Assembly: GCF_000512695.2 (NCBI RefSeq)
Contig: NZ_AZRW02000014.1
Coordinates: 70,880 to 134,879 of the forward strand
From: Pseudomonas sp. QTF5
Lineage (GTDB): Bacteria; Pseudomonadota; Gammaproteobacteria; Pseudomonadales; Pseudomonadaceae
Length of the DNA stretch: 64,000 nt
Reading direction: 5' to 3'
The notes beneath the pieces were generated by a model that had not been told where the DNA came from, did no database searches, and worked only from the letters and a program-made list of their open reading frames with translations. Below are positions 22,064 to 33,157 of the stretch, piece by piece. The first letter of the stretch is position 1. The number at the start of each line of letters is the position of its first letter. Position numbers and translations under genes: made by a program.

Positions 22064-24691
22064 ATGGGCAAATCGCTGGTCATTGTGGAATCCCCGGCTA
22101 AGGCCAAGACCATCAACAAGTATCTGGGTAACCAATACGTGGTGAAGTCGAGTATCGGCCATATCCGAGACCTGCCCACCAGCGGTTCGGCTAGCGCCAG
22201 CAAAGAGCCTGCCGCCAAGCGCGGCAAGGCCGCCGCAGGTGAAGGTCCGGTGCTCACGCCGAAAGAGAAAGCGCGCAAGCAGCTGGTCTCGCGCATGGGT
22301 GTCGATCCCGATCATGGCTGGAAAGCCAAGTACGAGATCCTCCCGGGCAAGGAAAAAGTCATCGAAGAGCTGCGCCGGCTCGCCAAAGATGCTGACACCA
22401 TCTATCTCGCAACCGACTTGGATCGCGAGGGGGAAGCCATTGCCTGGCACCTGCGCGAAGCCATCGGTGGTGACGACAGCCGCTACAAGCGCGTGGTGTT
22501 CAACGAAATCACCAAGAAAGCGATCCAGGAAGCCTTCTCCAAACCGGGCGAGCTGGACATCGATCGAGTAAACGCCCAGCAGGCGCGCCGCTTCCTCGAC
22601 CGTGTGGTGGGTTACATGGTTTCGCCGCTGCTGTGGGCCAAGATCGCCCGTGGCCTGTCCGCCGGTCGCGTGCAATCGGTTGCCGTGAAGCTGGTGGTCG
22701 AACGTGAGCGTGAAATCCGCGCGTTCAACCCGGAAGAATACTGGGAAGTGCATGCCGACCTCGGTACTGCCAAGGGCGCGACCGTGCGCTTCGACGTGGC
22801 CCGCGAGAAAGGCGAAGCCTTCAAGCCGCTGAACGAAGCCCAAGCCATGGCCGCGCTGGAGAAGCTCAAGGCCTCCAGCTACAGCATCGTTAAACGTGAA
22901 GACAAGCCGACCAGCAGCAAGCCGTCGGCACCGTTCATCACCTCCACCCTGCAACAGGCCGCGAGTAACCGCCTGGGCTTCGGTGTGAAGAAAACCATGA
23001 TGATGGCCCAGCGTTTGTACGAAGCTGGCTACATCACCTATATGCGTACCGACTCCACCAACCTCTCGGCCGATGCCGTGGCGATGGCGCGTACTTATAT
23101 TGAAGGCGAGTTCGGTAAAAAGTACCTGCCGGAAAACCCGAACGTCTACAGCAGCAAGGAAGGCGCACAAGAGGCTCACGAAGCGATTCGTCCGTCCGAC
23201 GCCAATACCGAGCCAAGCAAGCTGTCGGGCATGGAGCGTGATGCCGAGCGGCTTTACGAGCTGATCTGGCGCCAGTTCCTGGCCTGCCAGATGCTGCCGG
23301 CCCAATACCTGTCGACCACAGTCACCGTCGGTGCCGGCGACTTCGAGCTGCGTGCCAAGGGCCGCATCCTGAAGTTCGACGGTTACACCCGCGTCATGCC
23401 GCAAATTGCCAAGCCAGGCGATGACGACGTGCTGCCGGACATGGCCCAGGGCGACGCGATGAAGCTGATCAAGCTTGATCCGACCCAGCACTTCACCAAG
23501 CCGCCGGCGCGTTACTCGGAAGCAAGCCTGGTTAAAGAAATGGAAAAACGCGGCATCGGTCGTCCTTCGACCTACGCGGCGATCATTTCGACCATCCAGG
23601 ACCGCGGCTACGTGGCGCTGCACAACCGTCGTTTCTATTCGGAAAAGATGGGCGACATCGTTACCGAGCGTCTGGCCGAGAGCTTCTCCAATCTCATGGA
23701 CTACGGCTTCACCGCCGGCATGGAAGAGAACCTCGATGACGTGGCTCAGGGCGAACGCGACTGGAAAAACGTGCTCGACGAGTTCTATGGCGACTTCAAG
23801 AAAAAACTCGAAGTGGCAGAAAGCCCGGAAAACGGCATGCGGGCCAACCAGCCTGTCATGACTGACATTCCGTGCCTGACCTGCGGTCGTCCGATGCAGA
23901 TTCGTACTGCCTCGACGGGCGTATTCCTCGGTTGCTCGGGCTATAGCCTGCCGCCGAAAGAGCGCTGCAAAGCCACCGTCAACCTGGTGCCGGGCGATGA
24001 AATCGCTGCGGACGATGAGGGTGAGTCCGAGTCGCTGGTCCTGCGTGGCAAGCATCGCTGCCCGATCTGCAGCACGGCCATGGACGCTTACCTGCTCGAC
24101 GAGAAGCGCAAGCTGCACATCTGCGGTAACAACCCGGATTGCTCTGGCTACGAAATCGAAGAGGGTACCTATCGCATCAAGGGCTACGAAGGTCCGAGCC
24201 TGGAATGCGACAAGTGCGGCAGCGAGATGCAGCTCAAGACCGGTCGTTTCGGCAAGTTCTTCGGTTGCACCAATGCGACCTGCAAGAACACCCGCAAGCT
24301 GCTGAAAAGCGGTGACGCGGCGCCGCCGAAGATGGACCCGGTGAAGATGCCTGAGCTCAAATGCGAAAAGGTCAACGACACCTACATCCTGCGCGACGGT
24401 GCTTCCGGCCTGTTCCTGGCGGCCAGCCAGTTCCCGAAAAACCGCGAGACCCGTGCTCCGTTGGTCATGGAGATCGTGCCGCACAAGGATGAGATCGATC
24501 CGAAGTATCACTTCCTCTGCGAAGCGCCGAAGAAAGATCCGGACGGCCTTCCTTCGGTAATTCGTTACAGCCGCAAGACCAAAGAGCAATACGTGCAGAC
24601 TGAGGTTGATGGTAAGCCGACTGGCTGGAAGGCGTATTACGACGGCGGCAAGTGGACGGTTGAAGACAAGCGTCCAGCAGCCAAAGCTTAA
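22064..24691 (+). CDS. topA: DNA topoisomerase I
   Basis: Type IA enzyme that relaxes negative supercoils. The 875 residues include an N-terminal TOPRIM domain ([33 protein letters not shown]), the active-site Tyr at about 326 in [13 protein letters not shown], and a C-terminal tail with three four-Cys zinc ribbons (CLTCGRPM..., CPICSTAM..., CDKCGSEM...) followed by an extra basic domain. The gene is monocistronic with a strong terminator. The start ATG is the first in frame after an upstream stop. Confidence 0.97.
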   Translation: MGKSLVIVESPAKAKTINKYLGNQYVVKSSIGHIRDLPTSGSASASKEPAAKRGKAAAGEGPVLTPKEKARKQLVSRMGVDPDHGWKAKYEILPGKEKVIEELRRLAKDADTIYLATDLDREGEAIAWHLREAIGGDDSRYKRVVFNEITKKAIQEAFSKPGELDIDRVNAQQARRFLDRVVGYMVSPLLWAKIARGLSAGRVQSVAVKLVVEREREIRAFNPEEYWEVHADLGTAKGATVRFDVAREKGEAFKPLNEAQAMAALEKLKASSYSIVKREDKPTSSKPSAPFITSTLQQAASNRLGFGVKKTMMMAQRLYEAGYITYMRTDSTNLSADAVAMARTYIEGEFGKKYLPENPNVYSSKEGAQEAHEAIRPSDANTEPSKLSGMERDAERLYELIWRQFLACQMLPAQYLSTTVTVGAGDFELRAKGRILKFDGYTRVMPQIAKPGDDDVLPDMAQGDAMKLIKLDPTQHFTKPPARYSEASLVKEMEKRGIGRPSTYAAIISTIQDRGYVALHNRRFYSEKMGDIVTERLAESFSNLMDYGFTAGMEENLDDVAQGERDWKNVLDEFYGDFKKKLEVAESPENGMRANQPVMTDIPCLTCGRPMQIRTASTGVFLGCSGYSLPPKERCKATVNLVPGDEIAADDEGESESLVLRGKHRCPICSTAMDAYLLDEKRKLHICGNNPDCSGYEIEEGTYRIKGYEGPSLECDKCGSEMQLKTGRFGKFFGCTNATCKNTRKLLKSGDAAPPKMDPVKMPELKCEKVNDTYILRDGASGLFLAASQFPKNRETRAPLVMEIVPHKDEIDPKYHFLCEAPKKDPDGLPSVIRYSRKTKEQYVQTEVDGKPTGWKAYYDGGKWTVEDKRPAAKA

Positions 24692-24705
24692 AAGCCGCTG
24701 TATAC

Positions 24706-24750
24706 AAAAAGGCCGCATGACAACCCTCGGGTTTTCATGCGGCCTTTTTT
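24706..24750. terminator. Terminator of topA
   Basis: Long hairpin pairing GGCCGCATGA with TCATGCGGCC, then TTTTTTG on the right and a run of A on the left. Confidence 0.9.
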
Positions 24751-24834
24751 GTTTTGGGCTTGCGGGAGGCTCAGGTGATCCACGACACTGTCTGACCTGC
24801 GTGAAGCAATTATTTCGTTGTGGAGGCTGCCGTC

Positions 24835-25359
24835 ATGGCCCACGAACTCTATACCCGTACCAACCAGAAGATTTATTTCGCCGGCCTGTCGCTGGAAGCG
24901 CTCGCCAAAGCCGAAGAGGGGCGGGCGATGAACGCCTTGGCGCTGATTCAGGCCGGGCGCGAGTCGGCGTTGTTTCACCTGTACGGTGCGCTGTTGGGGC
25001 TGTGCCATGAAATCGCCGGTTTCTATCGCCTGCCGCAGGCCAATGCGCCGCGGGCAGAGATGCTGCTGACCCGCGAAGTGCTTGAAACCATCGCTATTCC
25101 GGAAATGGCCGAGATGGTCGAACTGGCGCAAAACCCTGAAACCTGGCTGGCGAAGCTGCTGTCGGCATATGCCGCATTGTTTCAGCCGCCTCGCGCTCCG
25201 CATAAGCCCAAGGGCGATGTGACGCAGCCGCTCATTCTGGCCGTTAATCTGGATGAAGAAGAGACGCCTGAAGAGTTGAGTCGGGAAGAGCTGGAGAGCT
25301 GGCGTCAGAACCTTAAAGGTCTGGCGATTCGGTTTCGCGAAGGGTTGAACGAGTGCTGA
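24835..25359 (+). CDS. DUF6586-type conserved protein
   Basis: A 174-residue soluble protein, mostly helical, without membrane segments or known catalytic motifs. It starts MAHELYTRTNQKIYFAGLSL and ends in a Glu-rich helix (EEETPEELSREELESW). It is part of the conserved topA-lexA neighbourhood of pseudomonads. GGAGG lies eight bases upstream of ATG 24835. It may be co-transcribed with the small gene at 25501. Confidence 0.78.
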   Translation: MAHELYTRTNQKIYFAGLSLEALAKAEEGRAMNALALIQAGRESALFHLYGALLGLCHEIAGFYRLPQANAPRAEMLLTREVLETIAIPEMAEMVELAQNPETWLAKLLSAYAALFQPPRAPHKPKGDVTQPLILAVNLDEEETPEELSREELESWRQNLKGLAIRFREGLNEC

Positions 25360-25500
25360 AAGATTGAGTGTTTAGGGGTGGGTCCGCTCAAGGAAGAGTG
25401 ATGTCAGAAATTTCTCTTCGTGATGGCATTTGGTCAAGATCCCGAGCGAAGCTTGGCTGATGCCTATATAATCCCCGCCTTTCGTGGAGAACAGACCTTT

Positions 25501-25734
25501 ATGCCAACGTCCTTTCTAGAAATTGTCGAGTTACCAGACGGCCGAATCGAGCTGCGCAGGGCCGAGGACGAAGGTTCTCTGGTTACTTTGGATTTCTCCG
25601 AGGATGCCAAGGTTTTCCTGCAAGGCCAGCATGTGGAAGTCGCCAAGGCGATGTTGAGCGTCGGTGTTCAGATGGCAGGACGCCTGGTTGAAGGCGAATT
25701 TGATAAGGAAGAGGGGGCACGGGTTCTTCATTGA
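25501..25734 (+). CDS. Small conserved protein of unknown function
   Basis: A 77-residue acidic protein, beta-rich in its first half (FLEIVELPDGRIELRRAED) and helical in the second. No family motif that I can name. GTGGAG lies about 12 bases before the ATG, and a TATAAT-like box (CCTATATAATCC) sits near 25465, suggesting its own promoter. It is convergent with sulA. Confidence 0.72.
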   Translation: MPTSFLEIVELPDGRIELRRAEDEGSLVTLDFSEDAKVFLQGQHVEVAKAMLSVGVQMAGRLVEGEFDKEEGARVLH

Positions 25735-25827
25735 TCCCGCCCGTCGGATTCTTCGGATACCTCTACAGATTGGCTTCTCTATCCCTGGAGAAGCCCCGCG
25801 CTGTTCAGCGCGCACCGTGTTTATCAG

Positions 25828-26301
25828 TTAACCCAGTCGAATATTCAGACTTTGCGCATCCCCGGTACGGGCGGCACTGATCAACTGTTGCCGCGACGTT
25901 GTGCTCAGCGGGTTAAGCCAGCTGACGACCGTATGGCTGCGGCCAAGTCGCAAGGCTTCGCAGGTCAACTGCTGAGCGCTCTGTGTGCCGCGCGGTTGCA
26001 GGAGCAGAATGCGCTCACGGTTCAGGCCGGCGTCCCGTAACCAGGCTTGTGTCAGGCTGGCGGGCGGGGCGATCAGTGTCAGCCAGCGTGCATCCTGATC
26101 CTGACTCAGTTCCCTGAGAATCGGTGCCAGAAGGTTCAGGCAGTTCCCGGCCGCGCCGCGCAGTGATAGCTCGCTGAAAACTTCGGGCTCGGCGCTCCAG
26201 GGCGATTCGACCACGTCTTTCAGGATCGGCGCCAGCGGCTGTGCCATGAACGCCTCGAACAACGGCAATTGGGCTTGCTGTGAGGTATGTGGGAACTGCA
26301 T
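25828..26301 (-). CDS. sulA: SOS-induced cell division inhibitor SulA
   Basis: Binds FtsZ and blocks Z-ring assembly during DNA damage. The 157-residue protein has the SulA/RecA-like core WLTLIAPPASLTQAWLRDAGLNRERILLLQ and the later VVSWLNPLSTTSRQQL. It starts ten bases after lexA with a perfect AAGGAGG, so it forms the second gene of a lexA-sulA operon, the usual pseudomonad arrangement. Its expression is therefore set by the two SOS boxes before lexA. Confidence 0.9.
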   Translation of the reverse strand: MQFPHTSQQAQLPLFEAFMAQPLAPILKDVVESPWSAEPEVFSELSLRGAAGNCLNLLAPILRELSQDQDARWLTLIAPPASLTQAWLRDAGLNRERILLLQPRGTQSAQQLTCEALRLGRSHTVVSWLNPLSTTSRQQLISAARTGDAQSLNIRLG

Positions 26302-26311
26302 AAAGCCTCCT

Positions 26312-26920
26312 TTAGCGGCGAATCACGCCGACACTCAAGCCTTCGATTACCAGTTCCTGATCTTTCAGGTTGACTTCGATAGGGGCGAATTCAGGGTTTT
26401 CGGCAATCAACCAGACCTTGCTGCCATCGCGCTTGAAGCGCTTGACGGTCACTTCGTCGCCGATCCGCGCCACCACGATCTGGCCGTTGCGGGCTTCACG
26501 GGTGGTGTGGACGGCCAGCAGGTCGCCGTCGAAAATGCCGACGTCCTTCATGCTCATGCCATGGACCCGCAGCAGATAGTCGGCGCGAGGATGGAAGAAC
26601 GAAGGGTTGATGTTGCAGGATTCTTCGATGTGCTGTTGGGCGAGGATCGGCGCACCGGCAGCCACTCGGCCGATGATCGGCAAGCTGGACTCGTCGGCCT
26701 TGGCTTCGAAGCCAGGGATGCGGATGCCGCGGGAGGCGCCCGGGGTCATTTCTATCGCGCCCTTGCGGGCCAGTGCCTTGAGGTGTTCTTCCGCCGCATT
26801 GGGCGACTTGAAACCCAATTCCTGAGCGATTTCCGCGCGGGTCGGCGGGTAGCCGTTGTCTTCGAGGCAACGTTTGATGAAGGCCAGAATCTCTGCTTGG
26901 CGTGGCGTCAGCTTTAGCAT
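26312..26920 (-). CDS. lexA: LexA repressor
   Basis: Represses SOS genes and self-cleaves when RecA filaments form. All 202 residues are present: an N-terminal winged helix ([20 protein letters not shown]), the scissile Ala88-Gly89 bond in RVAAGAPIL, the nucleophile Ser123 in HGMSMKDVG and the general base Lys160 in [11 protein letters not shown]. Two SOS boxes precede it. No strong Shine-Dalgarno sequence is seen before the ATG. Confidence 0.97.
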   Translation of the reverse strand: MLKLTPRQAEILAFIKRCLEDNGYPPTRAEIAQELGFKSPNAAEEHLKALARKGAIEMTPGASRGIRIPGFEAKADESSLPIIGRVAAGAPILAQQHIEESCNINPSFFHPRADYLLRVHGMSMKDVGIFDGDLLAVHTTREARNGQIVVARIGDEVTVKRFKRDGSKVWLIAENPEFAPIEVNLKDQELVIEGLSVGVIRR

Positions 26921-26930
26921 ATTGATCGCT

Positions 26931-26965
26931 CTGTCTTTTTATACAGTGACTGGGATTATATACAG
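26931..26965 (-). promoter_or_regulatory. Two LexA (SOS) boxes
   Basis: CTGTCTTTTTATACAG (26931-26946) and CTGGGATTATATACAG (26950-26965), read on the plus strand, are both close to the CTGT-N8-ACAG SOS consensus; the second has one deviating base. They lie 11 and 30 bases upstream of lexA and give autoregulation. Confidence 0.9.
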
Positions 26966-27107
26966 TGAACTGGTCTTGGCAATGCCCCTTTTTTTGTCGG
27001 CCGCTGTACGGTCATTTCGCTCGCCGATTGAAGCGCCATTGTTGTATGGTTAAATACCTGACCGACCATTCCCAAAACGAACCGCCAGACTTGACAAGGC
27101 CAGGGCT

Positions 27108-27134
27108 GAAACGTATGTTTCAAACAAGTGTTTG
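27108..27134. promoter_or_regulatory. psrA: Two perfect PsrA operators
   Basis: GAAACGTATGTTTC (27108-27121) and CAAACAAGTGTTTG (27121-27134) both match the PsrA palindrome (C/G)AAAC-N4-GTTT(G/C) exactly and share one base. They end 15 bases before the psrA ATG, which fits the known autorepression of psrA. Confidence 0.88.
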
Positions 27135-27149
27135 TCAGGCGGAGTAGTC

Positions 27150-27857
27150 ATGGCCCAGTCGGAAACCGTTGAACGCATTCTCGATGCTGCCGAGCAGTTG
27201 TTCGCGGAAAAAGGTTTCGCTGAAACCTCATTGCGTTTGATCACCAGCAAGGCCGGTGTCAATCTGGCAGCGGTGAACTATCACTTCGGGTCGAAGAAAG
27301 CGCTGATTCAGGCGGTATTCTCGCGTTTTCTCGGGCCATTCTGCCTCAGTCTCGATAAAGAGCTGGAGCGCCGTCAGGCCAAGCCCGAGAACAAGCCGAC
27401 CCTTGAAGAGTTGCTGGAGATCCTTGTCGAACAAGCCCTGGTGGTGCAGCCACGCAGTGGTAACGACTTGTCCATTTTCATGCGTTTGCTGGGACTGGCC
27501 TTCAGTCAGAGCCAAGGGCACTTGCGTCGTTATCTGGAAGATATGTACGGCAAGGTGTTCCGCCGCTACATGATGCTGGTCAACGAGGCTGCGCCGCGCA
27601 TTCCACCGATCGAACTGTTCTGGCGCGTGCACTTCATGCTCGGTGCCGCGGCGTTCAGCATGTCAGGGATCAAGGCCTTGCGTGCGATTGCCGAGACCGA
27701 TTTTGGCGTCAACACCTCCATTGAACAAGTGATGCGTCTGATGGTGCCATTCCTGGCTGCTGGCATGCGCGCTGAAACCGGCGTTACCGACACCGCCATG
27801 GCTACCGCGCAATTGCGTCCACGCAGCAAATCGGCCCCGGTCGCCGCCAAGGTTTAA
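27150..27857 (+). CDS. psrA: TetR-family fatty-acid-responsive regulator PsrA
   Basis: Represses beta-oxidation genes and activates rpoS in Pseudomonas; long-chain fatty acids release it from DNA. The 235-residue protein has an N-terminal TetR helix-turn-helix (ERILDAAEQLFAEKGFAETSLRLITSKAG, with recognition helix LAAVNYHFGSKKALI) and an all-helical ligand domain. I chose the ATG at 27150, with GGAG nine bases upstream, over one at 27132 that would overlap the second operator. It diverges from lexA. Confidence 0.94.
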   Translation: MAQSETVERILDAAEQLFAEKGFAETSLRLITSKAGVNLAAVNYHFGSKKALIQAVFSRFLGPFCLSLDKELERRQAKPENKPTLEELLEILVEQALVVQPRSGNDLSIFMRLLGLAFSQSQGHLRRYLEDMYGKVFRRYMMLVNEAAPRIPPIELFWRVHFMLGAAAFSMSGIKALRAIAETDFGVNTSIEQVMRLMVPFLAAGMRAETGVTDTAMATAQLRPRSKSAPVAAKV

Positions 27858-27905
27858 CCGCGCACGGGTGGGCGCGGCAGCTGACATCCGCTAAGCTAGC
27901 CGCCC

Positions 27906-28019
27906 ATGCCGACTCTCGTTCTGAATCCGCCCCTCATTGATATCGCCGACCTGCCGGGCACAGCCCATGGCGGCGAATTCGTGCGAGCCGGGTTTATCGT
28001 AATCAAGGAATTTCTATGA
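27906..28019 (+). CDS. Possible 37-residue leader ORF coupled to nagZ
   Basis: An ATG at 27906 opens a short frame starting MPTLVLNPPLIDIADLPG whose TGA overlaps the nagZ ATG (ATGA). The overlap suggests translational coupling. No convincing ribosome-binding site precedes it, so it may be chance. It fills nearly the whole gap between psrA and nagZ. Confidence 0.3.
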   Translation: MPTLVLNPPLIDIADLPGTAHGGEFVRAGFIVIKEFL

Positions 28020-29026
28020 CTGCTGGCCTGCAAGGCTCGTTGATGGTGGACGTCGCCGGTACCTGGCTGACGGCTGAAGATCGCCAATTGTTGCGTCAGC
28101 CCGAAGTGGGCGGCCTGATCATTTTTGCCCGCAACATCGAGCATCCGCGTCAAGTGCGCGAGTTGAGCGCTTCGATCCGCGCCATTCGTCCCGATCTGCT
28201 GCTGGCGGTAGATCAAGAGGGCGGTCGGGTTCAGCGGCTGCGTCAAGGCTTCGTGCGACTGCCAGCCATGCGTGCCATCGCCGATAACCCGAATGCCGAA
28301 GACCTGGCCGAGCAGTGTGGCTGGATCATGGCGACCGAAGTGCTGGCAGTCGGTCTCGACCTGAGCTTTGCCCCGGTGCTGGACCTGGATTACCAGCGCA
28401 GTGCGGTGGTCGGGACCCGTTCGTTCGAAGGTGATCCTGAGCGCGCCGCTTTGCTCGCCGGTGCATTCATCCGCGGCATGAACAGTGCCGGAATGGCCGC
28501 TACCGGCAAGCATTTCCCGGGTCATGGCTGGGCCGAGGCCGATTCCCATGTCGCGATTCCCAACGACGAGCGTAGCCTCGACGAGATCCGCGCCAACGAC
28601 TTGGTGCCGTTCGCGCGATTGAGCAAGCAACTGGCCGCCGTCATGCCGGCTCACGTGATTTATCCACAGGTCGACTCCCAGCCTGCAGGTTTCTCCCGTC
28701 GCTGGTTGCAGGACATCCTGCGCGGCGAGCTGCAGTTCGATGGTGTGATCTTCAGCGACGACCTGTCCATGGCCGGTGCCCACGTGGTTGGTGATGCCGC
28801 CAGTCGCATCGAAGCGGCATTGACTGCCGGTTGCGACATGGGCCTGGTGTGCAACGATCGCGCGGCTGCCGAATTGGCCTTGAGCGCCGCCCAGCGTTTG
28901 AAGGTCAAACCTTCGGCGCGCATTGCGCGGATGCGTGGGCAGGCGTACGCCAGCACCGAATACCGTCAAGACCCGCGCTGGCTAGCGGCCATCGGCGCGC
29001 TCAGAGAAGCTCAATTGATCGATTAA
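28016..29026 (+). CDS. nagZ: Beta-N-acetylhexosaminidase NagZ
   Basis: Cytoplasmic family 3 glycosidase that removes GlcNAc from anhydromuropeptides during peptidoglycan recycling; its products activate AmpR-type beta-lactamase control in pseudomonads. The 336 residues form a single TIM barrel with LLAVDQEGGRVQRL, the substrate-binding loop KHFPGHGWAEADSH (catalytic Asp/His pair) and the nucleophile Asp in GVIFSDDLSMAGA. CAAGGAA lies before the ATG. It is followed after 12 bases by the phosphorylase gene, so the two are co-transcribed. Confidence 0.95.
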   Translation: MTAGLQGSLMVDVAGTWLTAEDRQLLRQPEVGGLIIFARNIEHPRQVRELSASIRAIRPDLLLAVDQEGGRVQRLRQGFVRLPAMRAIADNPNAEDLAEQCGWIMATEVLAVGLDLSFAPVLDLDYQRSAVVGTRSFEGDPERAALLAGAFIRGMNSAGMAATGKHFPGHGWAEADSHVAIPNDERSLDEIRANDLVPFARLSKQLAAVMPAHVIYPQVDSQPAGFSRRWLQDILRGELQFDGVIFSDDLSMAGAHVVGDAASRIEAALTAGCDMGLVCNDRAAAELALSAAQRLKVKPSARIARMRGQAYASTEYRQDPRWLAAIGALREAQLID

Positions 29027-29776
<750 letters not shown>

Positions 29777-29821
29777 GACGTAACCCCAAGTAATCCAGTC
29801 ATTATCAGAAGCGTTGAATTT

Positions 29822-32800
29822 ATGCCGACAATCATTGAGCAACTTCATCAGATGCCGTGGACGGCGGCATTCAGCAATCGTGCCCTGGATAAGGCGCTCA
29901 GATACGCCAAGGAGAATCGGGTCAAGATCATCGACCTTGATGATCTGACGGTTAGCGCGACTTGCAAAGGCTCCGAAGGGAATGTCTACGAACAGTTCAT
30001 CGAACTCATCGAATATGATGACGGTGTGTTCGTGCTGAATTGCACCTGCTCATGTCCCGTAGTGATCGATTGCAAGCACTGTGCAACGGTCATTTATCAT
30101 CTGCAAGACCTCCCTGTGGAGTCGATCGAGGGTTCTGCCCAGGTTCGCCTGAACCGCGATTTGGAGCGCTGGCTCAATGATATTCCTCACGAGATTTCAG
30201 ATCGCGATGGCGCTGCTCAGAGCACCGGTACGTGCTGGGTGTACAAACTCAAGGCCACGCCCACCGCAGGCAAGTGGTTGTTGGAAATCTGCAAGGCCCG
30301 TCAGCTCAAGGATGGCCGCTTGCAGGACATCAAATCTGTGTTTTCGCCGTCAGATGCGCTGATGCGAGAGCCGGGCTATCTATCAGAGCTTGACCTGCGA
30401 ATCGCCAGATTACTGGTCGCAGCCCACTCCTCCCATTCTTATTACAGTGGGTACCCCTTGCAAGGCAGCAGCGGGGCCGAAGTCCTCCAGTTGGCGTTGA
30501 AAACTTCACGACTGTTTCTCGATTTCGAGCAATTGCAGCCCTTGGCATTAGGAAGGAAGAGGTCTGCGCAGTTTGCCTGGGCAGAACAAGGCAACGGCAG
30601 TTTCCGTCCGCAATGGCGTAGTGATGAAGCCCCTGAAGAAACGATTCTGGCGCTGGAACCTTTGTATTACCTGGACCGTGAACGGATGGAGGTTGGCCCT
30701 CTGCAGAGTGAACTGGACAACAAACTGGCCAGACACTTGTCATTGGTTCCCGACATCCCGGCGCGGCAGGCGATGCAATTCAGTCATCGGATGAGTGCCG
30801 TGACTCGAGTAGCGCCACCGCCGCACACGTTGACCGAGCGGATCATCGACGATATTGAGCCCCAGGCCCTCCTGACCCTCGCAACGACCAAGCGTTATAC
30901 AAGCTGGAAATACGAACTGGAGCACCGCGCAGCGTTGGCGTTCACTTACAACGGCCATATGGCGGCGGACAAAAAATCCACGGAAGTATTGGTGCTTTCC
31001 GGCACCGAAACCCAGCGCATTCAACGAAAACCGGCTGCCGAAAAAGCCCTGCGTCAGGCCTTGCAAAAACAAGGCTTCAAAAGGACCACTCGTAAAAGTG
31101 ATGCGTTACCCGATAGCGCAGGCGAAATGTTCGACTTGCCGGATGAATCGGCATGGCTTGCTTTTGTGCAATTCGGCATGCCGGCGCTCAGAGAGGCCAA
31201 CTGGCAGGTCACTATCACTGACGGCTTTCACTTCAATCTGCAGCCCGTAGAAGAATGGTATGCCGATATCGAGGAATCGCCGGGCCGCGAATGGTTCGAT
31301 CTGCAATTGGGGATCGTGGTCAATGGCGAGCGCCACAGCTTGTTGCCGATTCTGCTGCATTTGTTACGCACTCAGCCACAGCTGATGAACCCGGCTGAGC
31401 TAGCCCACCGCGACGATAACGATCAGGTATTGATCGATCTCAAGAGTGGACAGTTCGGAGCGAAACCAGTTACGAAAGTCGCTCTGCCTCTCGGGCGGGT
31501 CAAGCCATTGATGGCGACGCTGGGTGAATTGTACTTGGGTGTTGGCAGCGGTAATTCGTTGCGCTTGAATGCCCCTGATGCGGCGCGGTTGAGTGAGCTT
31601 GAAGGTCTGCCGCTGGTTTGGCAGGGCGGCGAGCGTTTGCGCGCTTTCGCGAAACGCTTGCGTGAATCGACTCATGCATACGTTGGTGCTCCCGCAGGCC
31701 TCAACGCGGTACTGCGGCCGTATCAGCTCGAAGGCCTGAACTGGATGCAGACCCTTCGCGAGCTGGAAGTCGGCGGTATCCTCGGCGACGACATGGGCCT
31801 GGGCAAAACTCTGCAAGCCCTGACTCATTTACTTCTGGAAAAACAGGTGGGACGTCTGGACCGCCCGGCACTTGCTGTGATGCCTACCAGTCTCATCCCC
31901 AACTGGCTCGATGAGGCCGCACGCTTCACCCCGCAACTGAAAGTACTGGCGCTTCACGGCGCGGCTCGGCAAAACGATTTTGCCAACCTTGCCGATTACG
32001 ATCTGGTGTTGACGACCTATGCGTTGCTGCCGCGCGATCTGGAGGTTTTGCAGCCTCAGGTCTGGAGTGTGCTGATTCTCGATGAAGCACAGAACATAAA
32101 AAATCCGGCCAGCAAAGCCGCTCAGGCGGCCCGACAATTAGAGGCTCGGCAGCGTTTGTGCCTGTCTGGCACGCCACTGGAAAATCACTTGGGCGAGTTG
32201 TGGTCGCTGTTTCACTTTTTGCTGCCCGGTTGGCTCGGCGACAGTAAAACCTTCAATCGCGACTATCGCACCCCGATCGAGAAACACGGTAACAGTGAGC
32301 GGATGCAACACCTGACGGCCCGAATAAAACCCTTTCTGTTACGCCGCAAGAAAGAACAGGTCGCTACCGAACTGCCCCCCAAAACCGAGATCGTGCATTG
32401 GGTCGACCTTAGCGATGGGCAGCGGGATGTGTATGAAACCGTGCGTGTGGCGATGGACAAGAAGGTGCGTGATGAAATTGCCCGCAGTGGCGTCGGGCGC
32501 AGTCAGATCATCATCCTCGATGCTTTGCTCAAGTTGCGTCAGGTGTGCTGCGATCTGCGACTGATCAAAACGACGCTGACGGCAAAAGCCCTTCGTTCGG
32601 GCAGTGGAAAACTGGTCAGCTTGATGGAGATGCTCGAAGAGTTGCTCAGTGAAGATCGCAAGATTTTGCTGTTCTCGCAATTCACCTCGATGCTGGCGTT
32701 GATTGAGCAGGAACTGCAGCAGCGTGGCATTGGTTACTCGTTATTGACCGGCGATACCACGGATCGACGCGCACCAGTAAAGGATTTTCAGAGTGGCAAG

Positions 32801-33127
32801 GTGCCGTTGTTCCTGATTAGCCTGAAGGCTGGGGGAACCGGTCTTAACCTGACGGCGGCGGATACGGTGATTCACTTCGATCCGTGGTGGAACCCTGCAG
32901 TGGAAAACCAGGCGACCGACCGAGCCTACAGAATTGGTCAAGACAAGCCGGTGTTCGTCTACAAGATGATTGCCCGCGGTACGGTGGAAGAAAAAATACA
33001 GGCGCTTCAACAGGAAAAGGCAGCGTTGACCGGGGCCGTACTCGAAGGTGGAGCGAGTGGAGGGTGGAAGCTCGAACAAAGTGATATTGAAGCGCTGTTC
33101 GCGCCCTTGCCCGATCCCAGATCCTGA
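29822..33127 (+). CDS. SWIM zinc-finger SNF2-family helicase (full-length copy)
   Basis: A 1101-residue ATPase of the bacterial Rad54/HepA-like SNF2 group. An N-terminal SWIM finger (CTCSCP...CKHC, about residues 74-87) is followed by a long linker region, then the two RecA-like lobes from about 630: DDMGLGKTLQAL, LDEAQNIKNP, LSGTPLENHLGELWS, FSQFTSMLALIEQEL and TDRAYRIGQDKPVF. Function in DNA repair or chromatin-like remodelling is inferred. Its C-terminal half is nearly the same as the convergent gene at 33273. Neither is at this place in PAO1 as I recall it. Confidence 0.92.
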   Translation: MPTIIEQLHQMPWTAAFSNRALDKALRYAKENRVKIIDLDDLTVSATCKGSEGNVYEQFIELIEYDDGVFVLNCTCSCPVVIDCKHCATVIYHLQDLPVESIEGSAQVRLNRDLERWLNDIPHEISDRDGAAQSTGTCWVYKLKATPTAGKWLLEICKARQLKDGRLQDIKSVFSPSDALMREPGYLSELDLRIARLLVAAHSSHSYYSGYPLQGSSGAEVLQLALKTSRLFLDFEQLQPLALGRKRSAQFAWAEQGNGSFRPQWRSDEAPEETILALEPLYYLDRERMEVGPLQSELDNKLARHLSLVPDIPARQAMQFSHRMSAVTRVAPPPHTLTERIIDDIEPQALLTLATTKRYTSWKYELEHRAALAFTYNGHMAADKKSTEVLVLSGTETQRIQRKPAAEKALRQALQKQGFKRTTRKSDALPDSAGEMFDLPDESAWLAFVQFGMPALREANWQVTITDGFHFNLQPVEEWYADIEESPGREWFDLQLGIVVNGERHSLLPILLHLLRTQPQLMNPAELAHRDDNDQVLIDLKSGQFGAKPVTKVALPLGRVKPLMATLGELYLGVGSGNSLRLNAPDAARLSELEGLPLVWQGGERLRAFAKRLRESTHAYVGAPAGLNAVLRPYQLEGLNWMQTLRELEVGGILGDDMGLGKTLQALTHLLLEKQVGRLDRPALAVMPTSLIPNWLDEAARFTPQLKVLALHGAARQNDFANLADYDLVLTTYALLPRDLEVLQPQVWSVLILDEAQNIKNPASKAAQAARQLEARQRLCLSGTPLENHLGELWSLFHFLLPGWLGDSKTFNRDYRTPIEKHGNSERMQHLTARIKPFLLRRKKEQVATELPPKTEIVHWVDLSDGQRDVYETVRVAMDKKVRDEIARSGVGRSQIIILDALLKLRQVCCDLRLIKTTLTAKALRSGSGKLVSLMEMLEELLSEDRKILLFSQFTSMLALIEQELQQRGIGYSLLTGDTTDRRAPVKDFQSGKVPLFLISLKAGGTGLNLTAADTVIHFDPWWNPAVENQATDRAYRIGQDKPVFVYKMIARGTVEEKIQALQQEKAALTGAVLEGGASGGWKLEQSDIEALFAPLPDPRS

Positions 33128-33157
33128 ATCTGCGGCATTTCAGGAATCGGCGGTGAC

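Noticed and set aside
22046..24718. An 890-codon open frame antisense to topA
   Set aside because: Composition-driven shadow of topA, His/Arg/Gly-rich with no recognisable domains.
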